Positions 33,615 to 44,427 of a stretch of DNA of 64,000 bases are shown piece by piece (the stretch's first letter is position 1; every line of letters starts with the position of its first letter). The notes under the pieces were generated by a model. That model saw only the letters and a list, made by a program, of their open reading frames with translations, made no database searches and was not told the origin of the DNA. The stretch lies in NCBI RefSeq assembly GCF_024623785.1, contig NZ_JANKBZ010000045.1, positions 1-64,000 on the forward strand, read 5' to 3'. Source of the DNA: Archangium lipolyticum. GTDB taxonomy: Bacteria; Myxococcota; Myxococcia; Myxococcales; Myxococcaceae. The position numbers and the translations under genes are program-made.

Positions 33615-34286
33615 CTACTCCTTCTCCTGGGGTGCTAGCGGATCCCAGACGTACTGCTCGGTGGGCGTCAGTCGCATGTTGGTGAGCCCGTGCCGCGAAA
33701 CGAAGTGCTCGAAGCGCTCGGAGACCACGAGGGACCCGTACAGGCCCCGGGGACGGAAGATGTCCTCTCCCCGCCAGGTGCCGGGCTCCAGGGTGAAGCC
33801 ATGGATGGCCTCCTTGTGCAGGTAGCGGCACTCCTCGCATGTGGGGGGCTCGTCGTAGTGGATGTGGCTGTGCGCCAGGTCCACCGCTGCGCGGCCGAAG
33901 CAGGCCGTGACGGCCAGGTAATGGGGAATGAGGGTGGGCTTGGGGCCGCGCCGCTTGCGGTGCACCCGCACCACCTCCACCGGGTGGAAGCCCTGGAGTC
34001 CTGTCAGCCCCTCGGCTCGGAATGCCTGGGCGAACCGTTCGGAGACGAGGACGTCATGCCCGCTGACCTTGATGAAATCTCCGAGCTCCTCGCCGTGCAG
34101 AACCAACCCGGCACGGTGGGGCGGAAGCCACGGCCTCATCCCGATGGCGCCATTGCACCGTGGGCAGCGAGCGGCCTCTCCTCGGTTGACGGGCTCGAGC
34201 TCGTCCACCTCGACATCGTAGCGGGACCCGAGGACGCCCTTCTCCAGGACGAAGAAGCGCGGGGTGACCGATGACTCAGAATCCAT
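33615..34286 (-). CDS. Double-CXXC immunity protein (toxin partner)
   Basis: 223 residues from the ATG at 34286, which overlaps the upstream toxin stop. It is cytosolic, with two CXXC motifs at C41-C44 (RCPRCNG) and C150-C153 (CEECRY). Other features are FFVLEKGVLGSRYDVEVDEL at the start and LVVSERFEHFVSRHGLTNMRL at the end. The layout resembles the myxobacterial double-CXXCG paralogue family (TIGR02264), some of which are SitI-type immunity proteins, though CXXCG is replaced by CXXCN and CXXCR here. An imm11-like family is the other option. The gene is translationally coupled to the toxin gene just upstream. Confidence 0.8.
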   Translation of the reverse strand: MDSESSVTPRFFVLEKGVLGSRYDVEVDELEPVNRGEAARCPRCNGAIGMRPWLPPHRAGLVLHGEELGDFIKVSGHDVLVSERFAQAFRAEGLTGLQGFHPVEVVRVHRKRRGPKPTLIPHYLAVTACFGRAAVDLAHSHIHYDEPPTCEECRYLHKEAIHGFTLEPGTWRGEDIFRPRGLYGSLVVSERFEHFVSRHGLTNMRLTPTEQYVWDPLAPQEKE

Positions 34287-34806
34287 GGGGGAACTTCGCA
34301 CGTATGTCCGGCCGGTTGTAGAGCTGTCGAAGGAAGGTCTCGAACTGCTTCGGTGTGGCTCGGGTGTATTCCTCGAGCCACTTGATGACCTCCTCGTCCA
34401 CCTTCCGGTGCCAGTCCTGATAGCCGCAGTGGGCCTCTTCATCCACGGCCCGGGTGACGAAGCGCGGGTCGCGCGCGGTGTAATGGCCGCGAAGTGTGTC
34501 GTGCTTCTCCAACGCCTGGGCGATGGGCCGGGAGATGATGTGATGCAACTGCCCCTTGCAATCGGGAGGTTCGGGGGCGGCGGGGGATGATTGGCCCTCG
34601 GTCCGGAGTGTGTCGGCCGCCTTTCGGGCGGCCTCCACCTTCGCTGCTTCCATGGCCGCGTGTTCCAACTGCTCGGCCAGCTTCGGGTGGGTCTGTCGCA
34701 ACGCCTCGCACGAGGTGGCGATTCGTTGCTTGCAGCCGCATAGCGCCGATGTCTCGAACGGTGCGCACGGAGCTTGTGCGAGTAGCAGCAACAGGACCGC
34801 GAGCAT
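34276..34806 (-). CDS. Secreted HH-nuclease-like toxin (SitA-like)
   Basis: 176 residues from an ATG with GGGAGG upstream. The signal peptide is MLAVLLLLLAQAPC-like. The N-terminal region has cysteines and a helical AEQLEHAAMEAAKVEAARK segment. The C-terminal domain (about 90-176) begins GQLHHIISRPIAQ, and the His-His pair plus later Cys/His residues fit an HNH/AHH-type nuclease toxin. No typical lipobox is seen, so the final location (lipoprotein or soluble) is uncertain. Its stop lies 11 bp inside the immunity gene. The toxin-then-immunity order, coupling and nuclease-like C-terminus match SitA/SitI organisation, but this toxin is shorter than typical SitA proteins. Confidence 0.78.
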   Translation of the reverse strand: MLAVLLLLLAQAPCAPFETSALCGCKQRIATSCEALRQTHPKLAEQLEHAAMEAAKVEAARKAADTLRTEGQSSPAAPEPPDCKGQLHHIISRPIAQALEKHDTLRGHYTARDPRFVTRAVDEEAHCGYQDWHRKVDEEVIKWLEEYTRATPKQFETFLRQLYNRPDIRAKFPHGF

Positions 34807-34845
34807 GTGCGTCCTCCCAGGAATCTGCGTGGGCCCTTGGAACGG

Positions 34846-35373
34846 CTATTTGCCCTTGGGCGGGGTGCGCTTCTTCTCGTGGGCCTCGATGCGCTTCTTG
34901 AAGTCCTCCAGCAGATCGTTCGGGATGGGAATCGAGAGGTTGTACTGTGCGAGCTTCCACGTGCTCCCGTCCTTCACCAGCACTCCCGAGCCTCTCGCCG
35001 GCCCCATGTTCGTCGTCGAGAGCGCCTCGTCGAACCACGCCACCGTGCCATCCTTCGAGAAGCTCACGTGTCGCGACACCGCCGTGAAGTTCCAGGTCTT
35101 GCCTCGCGCGAAGTAGGGCCTGGCCCACGCGCGGAACTCGTCCCGCGTCCAGCGCTCGCTGCCATCCGTGCCCAGGTAGACCGCCTCCGGCGTGAAGTGG
35201 CTGAAGTAGCGCGCCTCGTCCGCCTGGGCGGCGGCCTTGTGCCAGTCATCCAGGACTGTGTTCACCTCGGACGTGGGATCGGTGCGAGTCCCCGCAGCAG
35301 CCGGTGTTCCGGCATCGGGAGCGGCGGTGAGCAAGGCGAGGCAGAGCAGGGCGACGGTGTGCATGGCCGCCAT
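34846..35373 (-). CDS. Exported SnoaL-like (DUF4440-type) protein
   Basis: 175 residues from the ATG at 35373 with a signal peptide (AALLCLALLTAAPDAG-type, cleavage near A-P-D). The mature part is an NTF2-like SnoaL domain: TVLDDWHKAAAQADEARYF, VYLGTDGSERW, FTAVSRHVSFSKDGTVAWFD and SGVLVKDGSTWKLAQYNLS, typical of the SnoaL_3 pattern. It ends in a Lys-rich helix. A periplasmic or secreted binding role is inferred; no enzyme function is known. It lies 40 bp 5' of the toxin gene on the same strand and could share its promoter. Confidence 0.82.
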   Translation of the reverse strand: MAAMHTVALLCLALLTAAPDAGTPAAAGTRTDPTSEVNTVLDDWHKAAAQADEARYFSHFTPEAVYLGTDGSERWTRDEFRAWARPYFARGKTWNFTAVSRHVSFSKDGTVAWFDEALSTTNMGPARGSGVLVKDGSTWKLAQYNLSIPIPNDLLEDFKKRIEAHEKKRTPPKGK

Positions 35374-35486
35374 GTGCGCGAGTGGGGCCGTTCGGGTCAA
35401 GGGTTACCGCCGTGGGGCACTCCGGGTGAATAGGGCGGTGGCGCGAGCCGTCCACCCCGGCCGTGTTCTCCAGGAGCTCGCGCATC

Positions 35487-36047
35487 ATGAAGATTCTTCA
35501 CGTGCTTCTCGCCGGAGTGTTGTTGATGGGGTCCGGCTGTATTTCCGTGTCCCATCCGCGTCACGGACACCAGCGTCCTCGCCCGACGCGTCCTCCCCCG
35601 CCGCCCCCTCCTTCTCACCCGCCAGAACCGCCTCCTCCCGCGCATCCTCCTCCGGGCTCCATGCGCTTCAGTGTCCCTCCGGATCGCGTTCCCCCGGAGG
35701 GCCTGTGCCGCATCTGGTACCGCGGGCTCCCTCCCGACCGGCAGCCCGCCTCGATGACCTGCGCGCGCGCCCACCGGACGGCTCGCGCTCATGGAGGGCT
35801 GGTGATCGTCGCCACCTCTCCCCGTTCGTTCCAGACCGGCGAGGTCTCGGCGACGGATTATGGGCCCGTTGACTTCAGTGGCGTTCCTCCCGACCGTCTG
35901 CCTCCTCCAGGCCTCTGCCGTGTCTGGTTGGACGGTGTTCCCCCCGACCGTCAGCCTCCTCCCATGTCGTGTCCGGATGCCGCCGCGTATCAGCGCCGCT
36001 CCGGCGGGCGCGTGCTCTTCATGCCCGCCTCCGATGTCTCGCGGTAG
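35487..36047 (+). CDS. Lipoprotein with Pro-rich linker and two internal repeats
   Basis: 186 residues from the ATG at 35487 with a lipoprotein signal (VLLMGSGC). A Pro/His-rich stretch (RPTRPPPPPPPSHPP) spans about residues 29-60. Then two copies of a unit appear: VPPEGLCRIWYRGLPPDRQP and LPPPGLCRVWLDGVPPDRQP, each followed by a CARA or CPDA Cys. The repeated GLCR-W-PPDRQ motif is distinctive. Function is unknown. The motif suggests a small surface or periplasmic protein. Confidence 0.8.
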   Translation: MKILHVLLAGVLLMGSGCISVSHPRHGHQRPRPTRPPPPPPPSHPPEPPPPAHPPPGSMRFSVPPDRVPPEGLCRIWYRGLPPDRQPASMTCARAHRTARAHGGLVIVATSPRSFQTGEVSATDYGPVDFSGVPPDRLPPPGLCRVWLDGVPPDRQPPPMSCPDAAAYQRRSGGRVLFMPASDVSR

Positions 36048-36080
36048 CGCGCTGGCCTCGGGCTCCAGCCCGGGGGGCGG

Positions 36081-36118
36081 ATACCCTCACCCCAGCCCTC
36101 TCCCAGAGGGAGAGGGGG
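36081..36118. repeat. Intergenic palindromic repeat, copy 4
   Basis: ATACCCTCACCCC is followed by CCCTCTCCCAGAGGGAGAGGG, so this copy is in the opposite orientation to copies 1-3. It is 34 bp after the lipoprotein stop. Confidence 0.75.
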
Positions 36119-36246
36119 CATACACCGTCCCGGCCGGGTGTCGGATGGTTCCTTTTCACTCACGGTAAGAGGGGGTTCTGACCTCATGCCGCGATGCGCT
36201 ATACCAGCGCCCCACGCTTCGACCCACCAAAGAGGGGGACCTCATC

Positions 36247-36867
36247 ATGTCGACCGCAATCCAGCAGCGCCCGCGCAGTGACCTGGCCCCTGGCCGCTTC
36301 GGCCAGAGCCGCTACATGATCCGCAGGAAGTTCTTCAAGCTCTTCGGCGGCGCCTTCCACATCTACGACGAAGCGGGCAACGTGCTCTTCTACTCGAAGA
36401 TGAAGGCCTTCAAGCTGAAGGAGGACCTGCGCGTCTTCACCGGCGAGGACATGCAGGAGGAGGTCTTCAGCATCAAGGCCCGCAACATCCTCGACATCAG
36501 CGCCACCTACGACGTCACCGACTCGTCCACGGGCCAGAAGCTGGGCGCGCTGCGCCGCAAGGGCCTCAAGTCCATCCTGCGCGACGAGTGGCTCATCCTC
36601 GACGTGAACGATCAGGAGGTGGGGATGATCCAGGAGGACAGCATGCTGCTGGCGCTGGTGCGGCGCTTCCTGTCCAACCTGGTGCCGCAGACCTTCCAGG
36701 CCACGGTGGGGGGCACGCCGGTCTTCACCTTCCGCCAGCGCTTCAACCCCTTCATCCAGAAGATCGACCTGGACTACTCCATGGATACGGGCGGGAAGCT
36801 GGAGCGCCGCCTGGGCATCGCGGCGGCGGTGCTCCTGTGCGCCATCGAGGGCCGTCAGCAGGGCTGA
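36247..36867 (+). CDS. LURP-one-related (tubby/scramblase-fold) protein
   Basis: 206 residues with a LURP-one/phospholipid-scramblase-like pattern: SRYMIRRKFFKLFGGAFHIY and AGNVLFYSKMKAFKLKEDL, then EEVFSIKARNILDISATYDV. A hydrophobic segment near the end (RRLGIAAAVLLCAIE) may be the buried central helix of the fold. It is preceded by 'GAGGGGGACCTCATC' upstream of the ATG. Bacterial members of this family are of unknown function, with a proposed membrane-associated role. No operon partner is evident. Confidence 0.85.
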   Translation: MSTAIQQRPRSDLAPGRFGQSRYMIRRKFFKLFGGAFHIYDEAGNVLFYSKMKAFKLKEDLRVFTGEDMQEEVFSIKARNILDISATYDVTDSSTGQKLGALRRKGLKSILRDEWLILDVNDQEVGMIQEDSMLLALVRRFLSNLVPQTFQATVGGTPVFTFRQRFNPFIQKIDLDYSMDTGGKLERRLGIAAAVLLCAIEGRQQG

Positions 36868-36879
36868 GCCCCTCGGGGT

Positions 36880-37914
36880 TCACGCCGCGGCGGACACGGG
36901 GACCGGCGGCTCGTCGAGCACGTGCGCCGGTACCTGGGCGAGCGCGTCCCGGAGGACCTCCATCCCCGCTCCGGCCCGGCAGGCGCGCTCGCTCAGCACC
37001 CGCCGCCAGCCACGCGCGCCCTGCTGCCCCGCGAAGAGCCCCAGGATGTGCCGCGTGACGCGCGACAGGTGCACGTCGCGCGACAGCAGCCCCTCGACGT
37101 AGGGCATCAGGGCCTCCACCACCTGACGCCGGGTAGGCGCCGGGCCCTCCTCGCCGAACACCCGCGAGTCCGCGAGCGCCAGCATGTACGGGTTCTGGTA
37201 CGCCTCGCGGCCGATCATCACGCCATCGGCCCACTCCAGGTGCGCGCGCACCTCGTCCAGCGACTTCACGCCGCCGTTGAGCACGAGCGTCAGGTGCGGG
37301 AAGTCCGCCTTGAGCTGCCGCACCACCTCGTAGCGCAGCGGAGGAATCTCGCGGTTCTCCTTGGGGCTGAGGCCCTGCAGGAACGCCTTGCGTGCGTGCA
37401 CGATGAAGGTGTCGCAGCCCGCCCCGCTCACCGTGCGGATGAAGTGCGTGAGGTGCTCGTACGAGTCGAGGTCGTCGATGCCGATGCGGTGCTTGACCGT
37501 GACGGGCAGGCGGGTGGCGCCGCGCATGGCCTCGACGCAGCGGGCCACCAGCTCCGGTTTCGCCATGAGGCACGCGCCGAACATGCCGTTCTGCACCCGG
37601 TCCGAGGGGCAGCCGACGTTCAGGTTCACCTCGTCGTAGCCCCACTGCTCCGCGATGCGGGCACACTCGGCGAGCTGTTCCGGCTCACTGCCGCCGAGCT
37701 GCAGGGCGAGCGGGTGCTCCTCCGGGGAGTAGTCGAGGTGCCGCGCCTTGTCGCCGTGGAGGATGGCGCCGGTGGTGACCATCTCCGTGTAGAGCCGCGT
37801 GCGCCTGGAGATGAGGCGCAGGAAGTAGCGGTCGTGGCGATCCGTCCAGTCCATCATCGGAGCGACGGACAGGCGGTGGCTCGGCACGGGGGTGGGGCGG
37901 GTGCTGGAAGTCAT
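36880..37914 (-). CDS. dusA: tRNA-dihydrouridine(20/20a) synthase DusA
   Basis: 344 residues from the ATG at 37914. It is a Dus flavoenzyme: [19 protein letters not shown] is the FMN-binding start, [13 protein letters not shown] carries the catalytic Cys102, [10 protein letters not shown] the FMN loop, and [12 protein letters not shown] and [12 protein letters not shown] complete the barrel. The [20 protein letters not shown] block is the DusA signature for uridine 20/20a. It reduces uridine in tRNA D loops using NADPH. It is convergent with the LURP-one gene (12-bp gap). Confidence 0.94.
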   Translation of the reverse strand: MTSSTRPTPVPSHRLSVAPMMDWTDRHDRYFLRLISRRTRLYTEMVTTGAILHGDKARHLDYSPEEHPLALQLGGSEPEQLAECARIAEQWGYDEVNLNVGCPSDRVQNGMFGACLMAKPELVARCVEAMRGATRLPVTVKHRIGIDDLDSYEHLTHFIRTVSGAGCDTFIVHARKAFLQGLSPKENREIPPLRYEVVRQLKADFPHLTLVLNGGVKSLDEVRAHLEWADGVMIGREAYQNPYMLALADSRVFGEEGPAPTRRQVVEALMPYVEGLLSRDVHLSRVTRHILGLFAGQQGARGWRRVLSERACRAGAGMEVLRDALAQVPAHVLDEPPVPVSAAA

Positions 37915-38013
37915 CGATGGGTTCCTACGGACTGCCCTGTCTACGGGCGGCCAGAGGATAACGTTCCCGAGGCCGCACGGCAGGTCCTCCGCGAGGCGAG
38001 GGAGCACATCCTG

Positions 38014-39972
38014 TCACTTGGAGGAGTCGGGACGGAAGCGCCGCTCGATGCGCGAGCGCAGCAGCTCCAGGACTTCCTTCTCGGAGGTGCCGGCCTCGGG
38101 CGCCAGCTTCAGCGTGATGGCGCCCCGGCCCACCCGCGTCTCCCCGTCGAGCTCCTTGCCTCCCTGCACGAGCCGCACGTGCGTGGGCTCCAACTCCACG
38201 CCATAGGGCTGGAGGTACAGGTCCACGAAACGCTGGCGGAGCTGGTCCACGGTGAGGGCCTCGCGCTCCTCGGGGAGGAGCTGGAATCCAATCGTGGTGC
38301 CCGCCAGCCGCAGGCCCTGCTCGACGACGGTGCCGAGCCGCAGCGCGTGGGGCAGCAGTGCCTCCTGGCCCTCGGAGCGGCTGTAGAGCCAGTAGCTCTT
38401 CTGCACGTGGGCGCACAGGGGGCAGAGCATGCCGTTGAGCTCGTCGAGCCCGCGGGTGCGCAGCAGGTGCTGGAGGAGCACCTCCTCGCCACAGCGCTTG
38501 CACTGCTCCTGGGGGCCGATGACGGCGAGCACGGAGCGGCCCAGCTCGGCCACGTCCGCGCGCTGGAGCGCCAGCGGCACGGCGGCGAGCAGCTCGGCCT
38601 CGCGCAGTTGCAGGCCGAAGCGGATCTCCTTCTTCATCACGCGCATGCCGAGCTCCAGGTGGCGCGGCAGCCGCGTGAGGGCCTGGTCGTAGGTGGGCGC
38701 GTCCGGCATGTCGAGCTCGCGCAGCAGCTCGTAGCGCTCGGCCCAGGCCTCGCTGGTGTCGAGCCCCGGAGGCGGACGGCCGGCGGCCTCGGCGAAGAAG
38801 GCCATGAGGGTGAGGGCGACCTGCCAGGGCTCCTGGGTGACGGCGTCCTCGAGGCGGCGGGCGAGCTCGCGCGCGGCGGGCGTGGCGCGCTGGCGCTCGA
38901 GGCGGAGCACGCCCTGGCGCACCAGGGGGCTCTCCTGCACGGGGTCGAAGGCGCGGAGCTTCCGGCCCTTGACGTTCTCGGCGAGCGTGGACATGCGCTT
39001 GTTCCTCAGGGAAGTGAGAGTGCGCGCGGCGCGCTCGAGCTGGCGCATGCGGGCGCGCGCGTCCTGGGCGAGTCCGTGGACCTCCTCCTCCATCTCCGCG
39101 CGGGTTTCGGCGAGGTAGTCACGGCCCTCGGCCTCGCGGCGCCGGGCCTCTTCGTAGAGGCGGGCGGTGGCGGTGGAGCGGAGGCTCTCGCGCTGCTGGC
39201 GCAGGGAGTGGGCGGCGGTGGAGAGGATGCGGATGCGGCGCTCGAGGTGCGCCAGGCGCTCCTCATCGGTGAGCGAGTCCGCGGCGGTGTCGCCCGCGCC
39301 CACCTTGGCGGCGATGAGCTCCAGCGTGGTGCGATCGCCCGCCTCGTAGGCCACGTTGACGCGGGCCATGAGGGAGTCGAGCCGCGTGCGCTCCTCGTCC
39401 GACTGCGCGAGGTCCGGGTGGAGCAGCCGCGCCAGCCGGCGATGGAGCCGCTTGAGGACCACCGCCTCGTCCTCGCGCTCGGCCAGGACGTCCTCCTCGG
39501 AGGGCTCGTCGTCCTCGGGCGGCTCCTCGTCCTCGAGGGGGTCCTCGTCCTCGTCGTCCTCGAGGGAAGCGCGCTTCCTGGAGTCGTCCTGGGTAGATGG
39601 GGAGCGGCGCTCGGAGGCAGGAGCGGGGGCGGTGCGCGAGGACTGCTCGGGCGGAGCGGACGGAGGGAGGGCGGGCTGTTCGAGGAGGCGGGTGAGGGCG
39701 GAGGCGGCGTCCTGGAGGTTGCGGAGCCGGCGCAGCAGCCGTTCGGAGCGGCTCACCTCGTCGAAGGAGACGGAGAGGGTGTCCTCGTAGGCGCGGGCGA
39801 AGCGCTCCAGCTCCAGGCCGAGGGAGTCGAGCTCCGTGTCGAGCGAGTCGATCTCCGCGAGGAGCTCCTGGAGGCGCAGCTCGGCGCGACGCAGGGGCGA
39901 CTCCTCGGGAGGAGGCGCGACGCGGAGCAGGGCCGACTCGGGGGCGAGCGGAGCTGTCGACGAGGAGGACAT
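38014..39972 (-). CDS. J-domain-like protein with zinc-ribbon and coiled coil
   Basis: 652 residues. Residues about 25-100 are a coiled coil (LLAEIDSLDTELDSLGLELE). An acidic low-complexity stretch follows (about 138-170). Next is a J-domain-like segment with the signature HPD at 185-187 (LARLLHPDLAQ) and a following NVAYEAGD helix, suggesting it can recruit DnaK/Hsp70. Another coiled coil runs to about 320. Near 487-517 is a CxxC..CxxC zinc ribbon (CKRCGEE and CPLCAHV). The C-terminus is mixed alpha/beta. The start is at the ATG preceded by a purine-rich stretch. I do not recognise the family as a whole; a specialised co-chaperone is the best guess. Confidence 0.82.
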   Translation of the reverse strand: MSSSSTAPLAPESALLRVAPPPEESPLRRAELRLQELLAEIDSLDTELDSLGLELERFARAYEDTLSVSFDEVSRSERLLRRLRNLQDAASALTRLLEQPALPPSAPPEQSSRTAPAPASERRSPSTQDDSRKRASLEDDEDEDPLEDEEPPEDDEPSEEDVLAEREDEAVVLKRLHRRLARLLHPDLAQSDEERTRLDSLMARVNVAYEAGDRTTLELIAAKVGAGDTAADSLTDEERLAHLERRIRILSTAAHSLRQQRESLRSTATARLYEEARRREAEGRDYLAETRAEMEEEVHGLAQDARARMRQLERAARTLTSLRNKRMSTLAENVKGRKLRAFDPVQESPLVRQGVLRLERQRATPAARELARRLEDAVTQEPWQVALTLMAFFAEAAGRPPPGLDTSEAWAERYELLRELDMPDAPTYDQALTRLPRHLELGMRVMKKEIRFGLQLREAELLAAVPLALQRADVAELGRSVLAVIGPQEQCKRCGEEVLLQHLLRTRGLDELNGMLCPLCAHVQKSYWLYSRSEGQEALLPHALRLGTVVEQGLRLAGTTIGFQLLPEEREALTVDQLRQRFVDLYLQPYGVELEPTHVRLVQGGKELDGETRVGRGAITLKLAPEAGTSEKEVLELLRSRIERRFRPDSSK

Positions 39973-40136
39973 GCGAGGTGGCGGGGGCTTCCTGGTGCAG
40001 GGTACCCGATGGCGGGGTGATCGCTCGTAAATGCTCCGAGCGCAAGTGGACGCCTGCCTGCCTTGGGGACGAGCCCGCCATGGAAGCCCGGGTCGGTCCG
40101 GCCTATGATCTCCTTCTCTCACCCCGGAGGAGTGCC

Positions 40137-42072
<1,936 letters not shown>

Positions 42073-42087
42073 AGGTAGGCTTCGTCC

Positions 42088-42996
42088 ATGGTCGGGCTCC
42101 TCCTGCTGTGCCTGGGCGCCGCGCCCGTGACGGTCTCCACCGCGGGCGATCTGCACTTGGGCTCACTCTCCACCGAGGCGCACGTGGCTCCACTGTCCCG
42201 GTTGCTCGAGGGCGACGTGCGCTTCGTGAACCTGGAGGGCCCCATCACGAAGTCCGGCCGCGAGTCCGGTGTCACGGCCAGAGGGAAGCCCACGGGGCCA
42301 TTGCGCTTCAACGCACCTCCCATCGCCACGAAGTGGCTGAAGGGCCGCGTGGACGTGGTCTCCCTGGCCAACAACCACGCGCTGGACCAGGGGGAGAAGG
42401 GGCTCTCGGAGACGGTGTCGCGGCTGCGCGAGCGGGGCATCCAGGCGGCCACTTCCTCCACGGACGCGGAGCTGGAGCGCGGGGGTCGCAAGCTTCGCCT
42501 CATCGCTCGCGAGCTGCCCGAGAGCTGGTCTCCGGAAGAGGAGTCCATGCTGGAGGCCCGGGTGCGCCAGGCGCGCGAGGCGGGCGCGGTGGTGCTGGTG
42601 TCGCTGCACTGGGGCCGCACGGGCTCTTTGTTGCCCTCGGAGGACCAGCGGCGGCTGGCGGAGAAGCTCATCGACGCGGGAGCCACGGCGGTGTTGGGAC
42701 ACGGTCCGCACACGCCGCAGGGAATCGAGCGGCACGGGCGAGGCATCATCGCGTACTCGCTGGGCAACCTGGCCTTCGCCTGCGGCTGTACGGACGAGCG
42801 CGACGCCTACGTGCTGCGCTTCCGCATCGACGAGGCGGGGGCGGCGGTGGACGTGGAGGCCGTGCCCCTCCAGGCCGGTCTGCGCGAGCCTCCCCGGCGC
42901 GCGGACGACCCGGGCGTGGCGCAGCTCATCCAGAGCCTCTCCGAGGACCTGGGCACCGAGGTGCGGCTCGAGGGCGGACGGGTGCTCATCCGCTGA
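42088..42996 (+). CDS. CapA/PgsA-like metallophosphatase-fold protein
   Basis: 302 residues with a short hydrophobic N-terminus (MVGLLLLCLGAAPV), probably exported. Motifs are of the CapA (PGA_cap) family: TAGDLHLGS, VNLEGPITKSG, SLANNHALDQGEKGL, VSLHWGR and GHGPHTPQGI. They mark a calcineurin-like phosphoesterase fold used in capsule or poly-glutamate formation, though its enzymology is unclear. No cap or pgs genes are adjacent, so a role in envelope or exopolysaccharide is only a possibility. It begins 15 bp after the immunity gene. Confidence 0.9.
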   Translation: MVGLLLLCLGAAPVTVSTAGDLHLGSLSTEAHVAPLSRLLEGDVRFVNLEGPITKSGRESGVTARGKPTGPLRFNAPPIATKWLKGRVDVVSLANNHALDQGEKGLSETVSRLRERGIQAATSSTDAELERGGRKLRLIARELPESWSPEEESMLEARVRQAREAGAVVLVSLHWGRTGSLLPSEDQRRLAEKLIDAGATAVLGHGPHTPQGIERHGRGIIAYSLGNLAFACGCTDERDAYVLRFRIDEAGAAVDVEAVPLQAGLREPPRRADDPGVAQLIQSLSEDLGTEVRLEGGRVLIR

Positions 42997-43064
42997 CCGG
43001 AGCCCGGTGCGGCGCGTGCTGTTCGGCTGTCTCGGTTCCGCCCACCCGGGGCGGTCAGGGCTCA

Positions 43065-44084
43065 TCAAGCCCCGGAGATGAAGCCGGGGTCGGGCGGGTC
43101 CTTCCGGTGCTCGGGATCGGGGATGAGGAAGTCCTCGTCCTTCAGGGCTCCGCCGAGCTCCTTCTCCACCGACTGGATGAGCTTCACGTTGCGCTGATCG
43201 TTCTTCGTGAGGCGCGCATCCGTGTAGCTCGGGTCCGCCTTGTACCAGGGCATGTGGGCGAAGTGCCGTTGCAGCACGGGCGACTTGAAGGGCCGCCCAC
43301 GCCGCGCGTAGAGGGTGTTGCGCAGCAGGCGCAGGTCGCGCAGGGACAGCTCGCGCAGGTCCTTGAGCGAGAGCACCTCGTCCAGGGACTTCTCCATCTG
43401 TCCGCGTGAGGAGTCGTCCGAGGCGAAGCTCCCCATGGCGCGGCTGAGCAGGCCCAGCTCGATGCGCTCGTGGGGCTCGAGCTTCTTGAAGTCCGGCGCG
43501 CGGGAGATGGCCGGCGAGCGGTGGTACATGCAGTCCTTGGAGTTGGCGATCTCCTGCTCGGCGTCCGCCGCCATGAAGTTGCTCGGGTTGCAGGAGGGGT
43601 GCTCGCGGCCCTTTTCGTCCTCGTACTTCGGGGCATCGCCCCACCACTTGCCGGCCTTGGCCAGGAGGCTGTCCCGCCTCTCCTCCAGGTCCTGGTAGGT
43701 GACGTTCATCTCGTGGTGGGCGATGGCCTGCACGTTCTCGCGGTCGACGTCCGAGAGCAGCTTGTAGGAGAAGCCCGGGTTGGGCTTGAACCAGGGCTTC
43801 TGTTGGAAGTGCTCGCGCAGCCAGGTCTTGCGGAAACCCGCCCAGCCGTAGCGGGCGAAGATGGTGTTGCGCAGGAGGGACAGCTCGCGCAGCGACTTGC
43901 CGCGCAGCGCGGGGCAGTCCGGCTCGAGCCACTCATCCTCCTCCGTGTCCGGGTCGTCCTCGACGCCCTTCGGGCAGAGGAGCTTCTCCGAGTACCCGGC
44001 GATGTCACTGGCCGCCGGGGGCACGTAGGGCTCCGCCAGGGCGAGGCCAGGCAGCAGGAGGCTCAGGAGCAGGGCTGCGCGCAT
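43065..44084 (-). CDS. Secreted protein with two YARHG domains
   Basis: 339 residues from the ATG at 44084, with a signal peptide (cleavage near ALAE). It holds two YARHG-type domains: LSLLRNTIFARYGWAGF and QKPWFKPNPGFSYKLLSD near 60-125, and LRLLRNTLYARRGRPF and HMPWYKADPSYTDARLTK near 260-320. YARHG domains are extracellular domains named after their conserved sequence. In between is a charged region with GEH-like segments. It probably acts in the periplasm or outside the cell; the function is not known. It lies upstream of a small hydrophilic gene on the same strand. Confidence 0.85.
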   Translation of the reverse strand: MRAALLLSLLLPGLALAEPYVPPAASDIAGYSEKLLCPKGVEDDPDTEEDEWLEPDCPALRGKSLRELSLLRNTIFARYGWAGFRKTWLREHFQQKPWFKPNPGFSYKLLSDVDRENVQAIAHHEMNVTYQDLEERRDSLLAKAGKWWGDAPKYEDEKGREHPSCNPSNFMAADAEQEIANSKDCMYHRSPAISRAPDFKKLEPHERIELGLLSRAMGSFASDDSSRGQMEKSLDEVLSLKDLRELSLRDLRLLRNTLYARRGRPFKSPVLQRHFAHMPWYKADPSYTDARLTKNDQRNVKLIQSVEKELGGALKDEDFLIPDPEHRKDPPDPGFISGA

Positions 44085-44147
44085 GGGAGGACCATACTGG
44101 AGGCCTCCCACGGCACACGAGTCCCCCCACGCACCGCACGCGGGTGG

Positions 44148-44333
44148 CTACTTCTCGGGCTCCTCCCGAGAGGACTCGCGGGACTCGTCCGCGTTGGCAT
44201 TCTGGGGCCGCTGGTGGGCGCCCTGCTGCTCTCGGGTGGGCTGCTCTTCCTCTTTGTCGTGCCGCACATCCGTGGGACGTCCGAACATGTCCTCGGCGGG
44301 CTGAGGGGGCGGGCGTCTGTCCTGGTTGGCCAT
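44148..44333 (-). CDS. Small hydrophilic protein
   Basis: 61 residues, Gln/Glu/Arg-rich and disordered (for example RPTDVRHDKEEEQPT). The ATG at 44333 has CGGAGG about ten bases upstream. It has no domain. It lies 63 bp 5' of the YARHG gene on the same strand. It could be a small intrinsically disordered protein. Support is moderate because it is short. Confidence 0.5.
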   Translation of the reverse strand: MANQDRRPPPQPAEDMFGRPTDVRHDKEEEQPTREQQGAHQRPQNANADESRESSREEPEK

Positions 44334-44427
44334 GATGGAATGCCTCCGAGTCCCTACGGTCGGGATGCCCTCGCCGGGAGGCAACGACGCCGGGACGGCA
44401 GACAGGAGGGCGGGCGGGAAGACGAGC

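Noticed and set aside
36922-40020. A 1032-codon open frame on the plus strand
   Set aside because: It runs antisense to dusA and the J-domain gene; its sequence is Arg/Ala/Gly/Leu-rich shadow translation. The minus-strand genes carry recognisable motifs.
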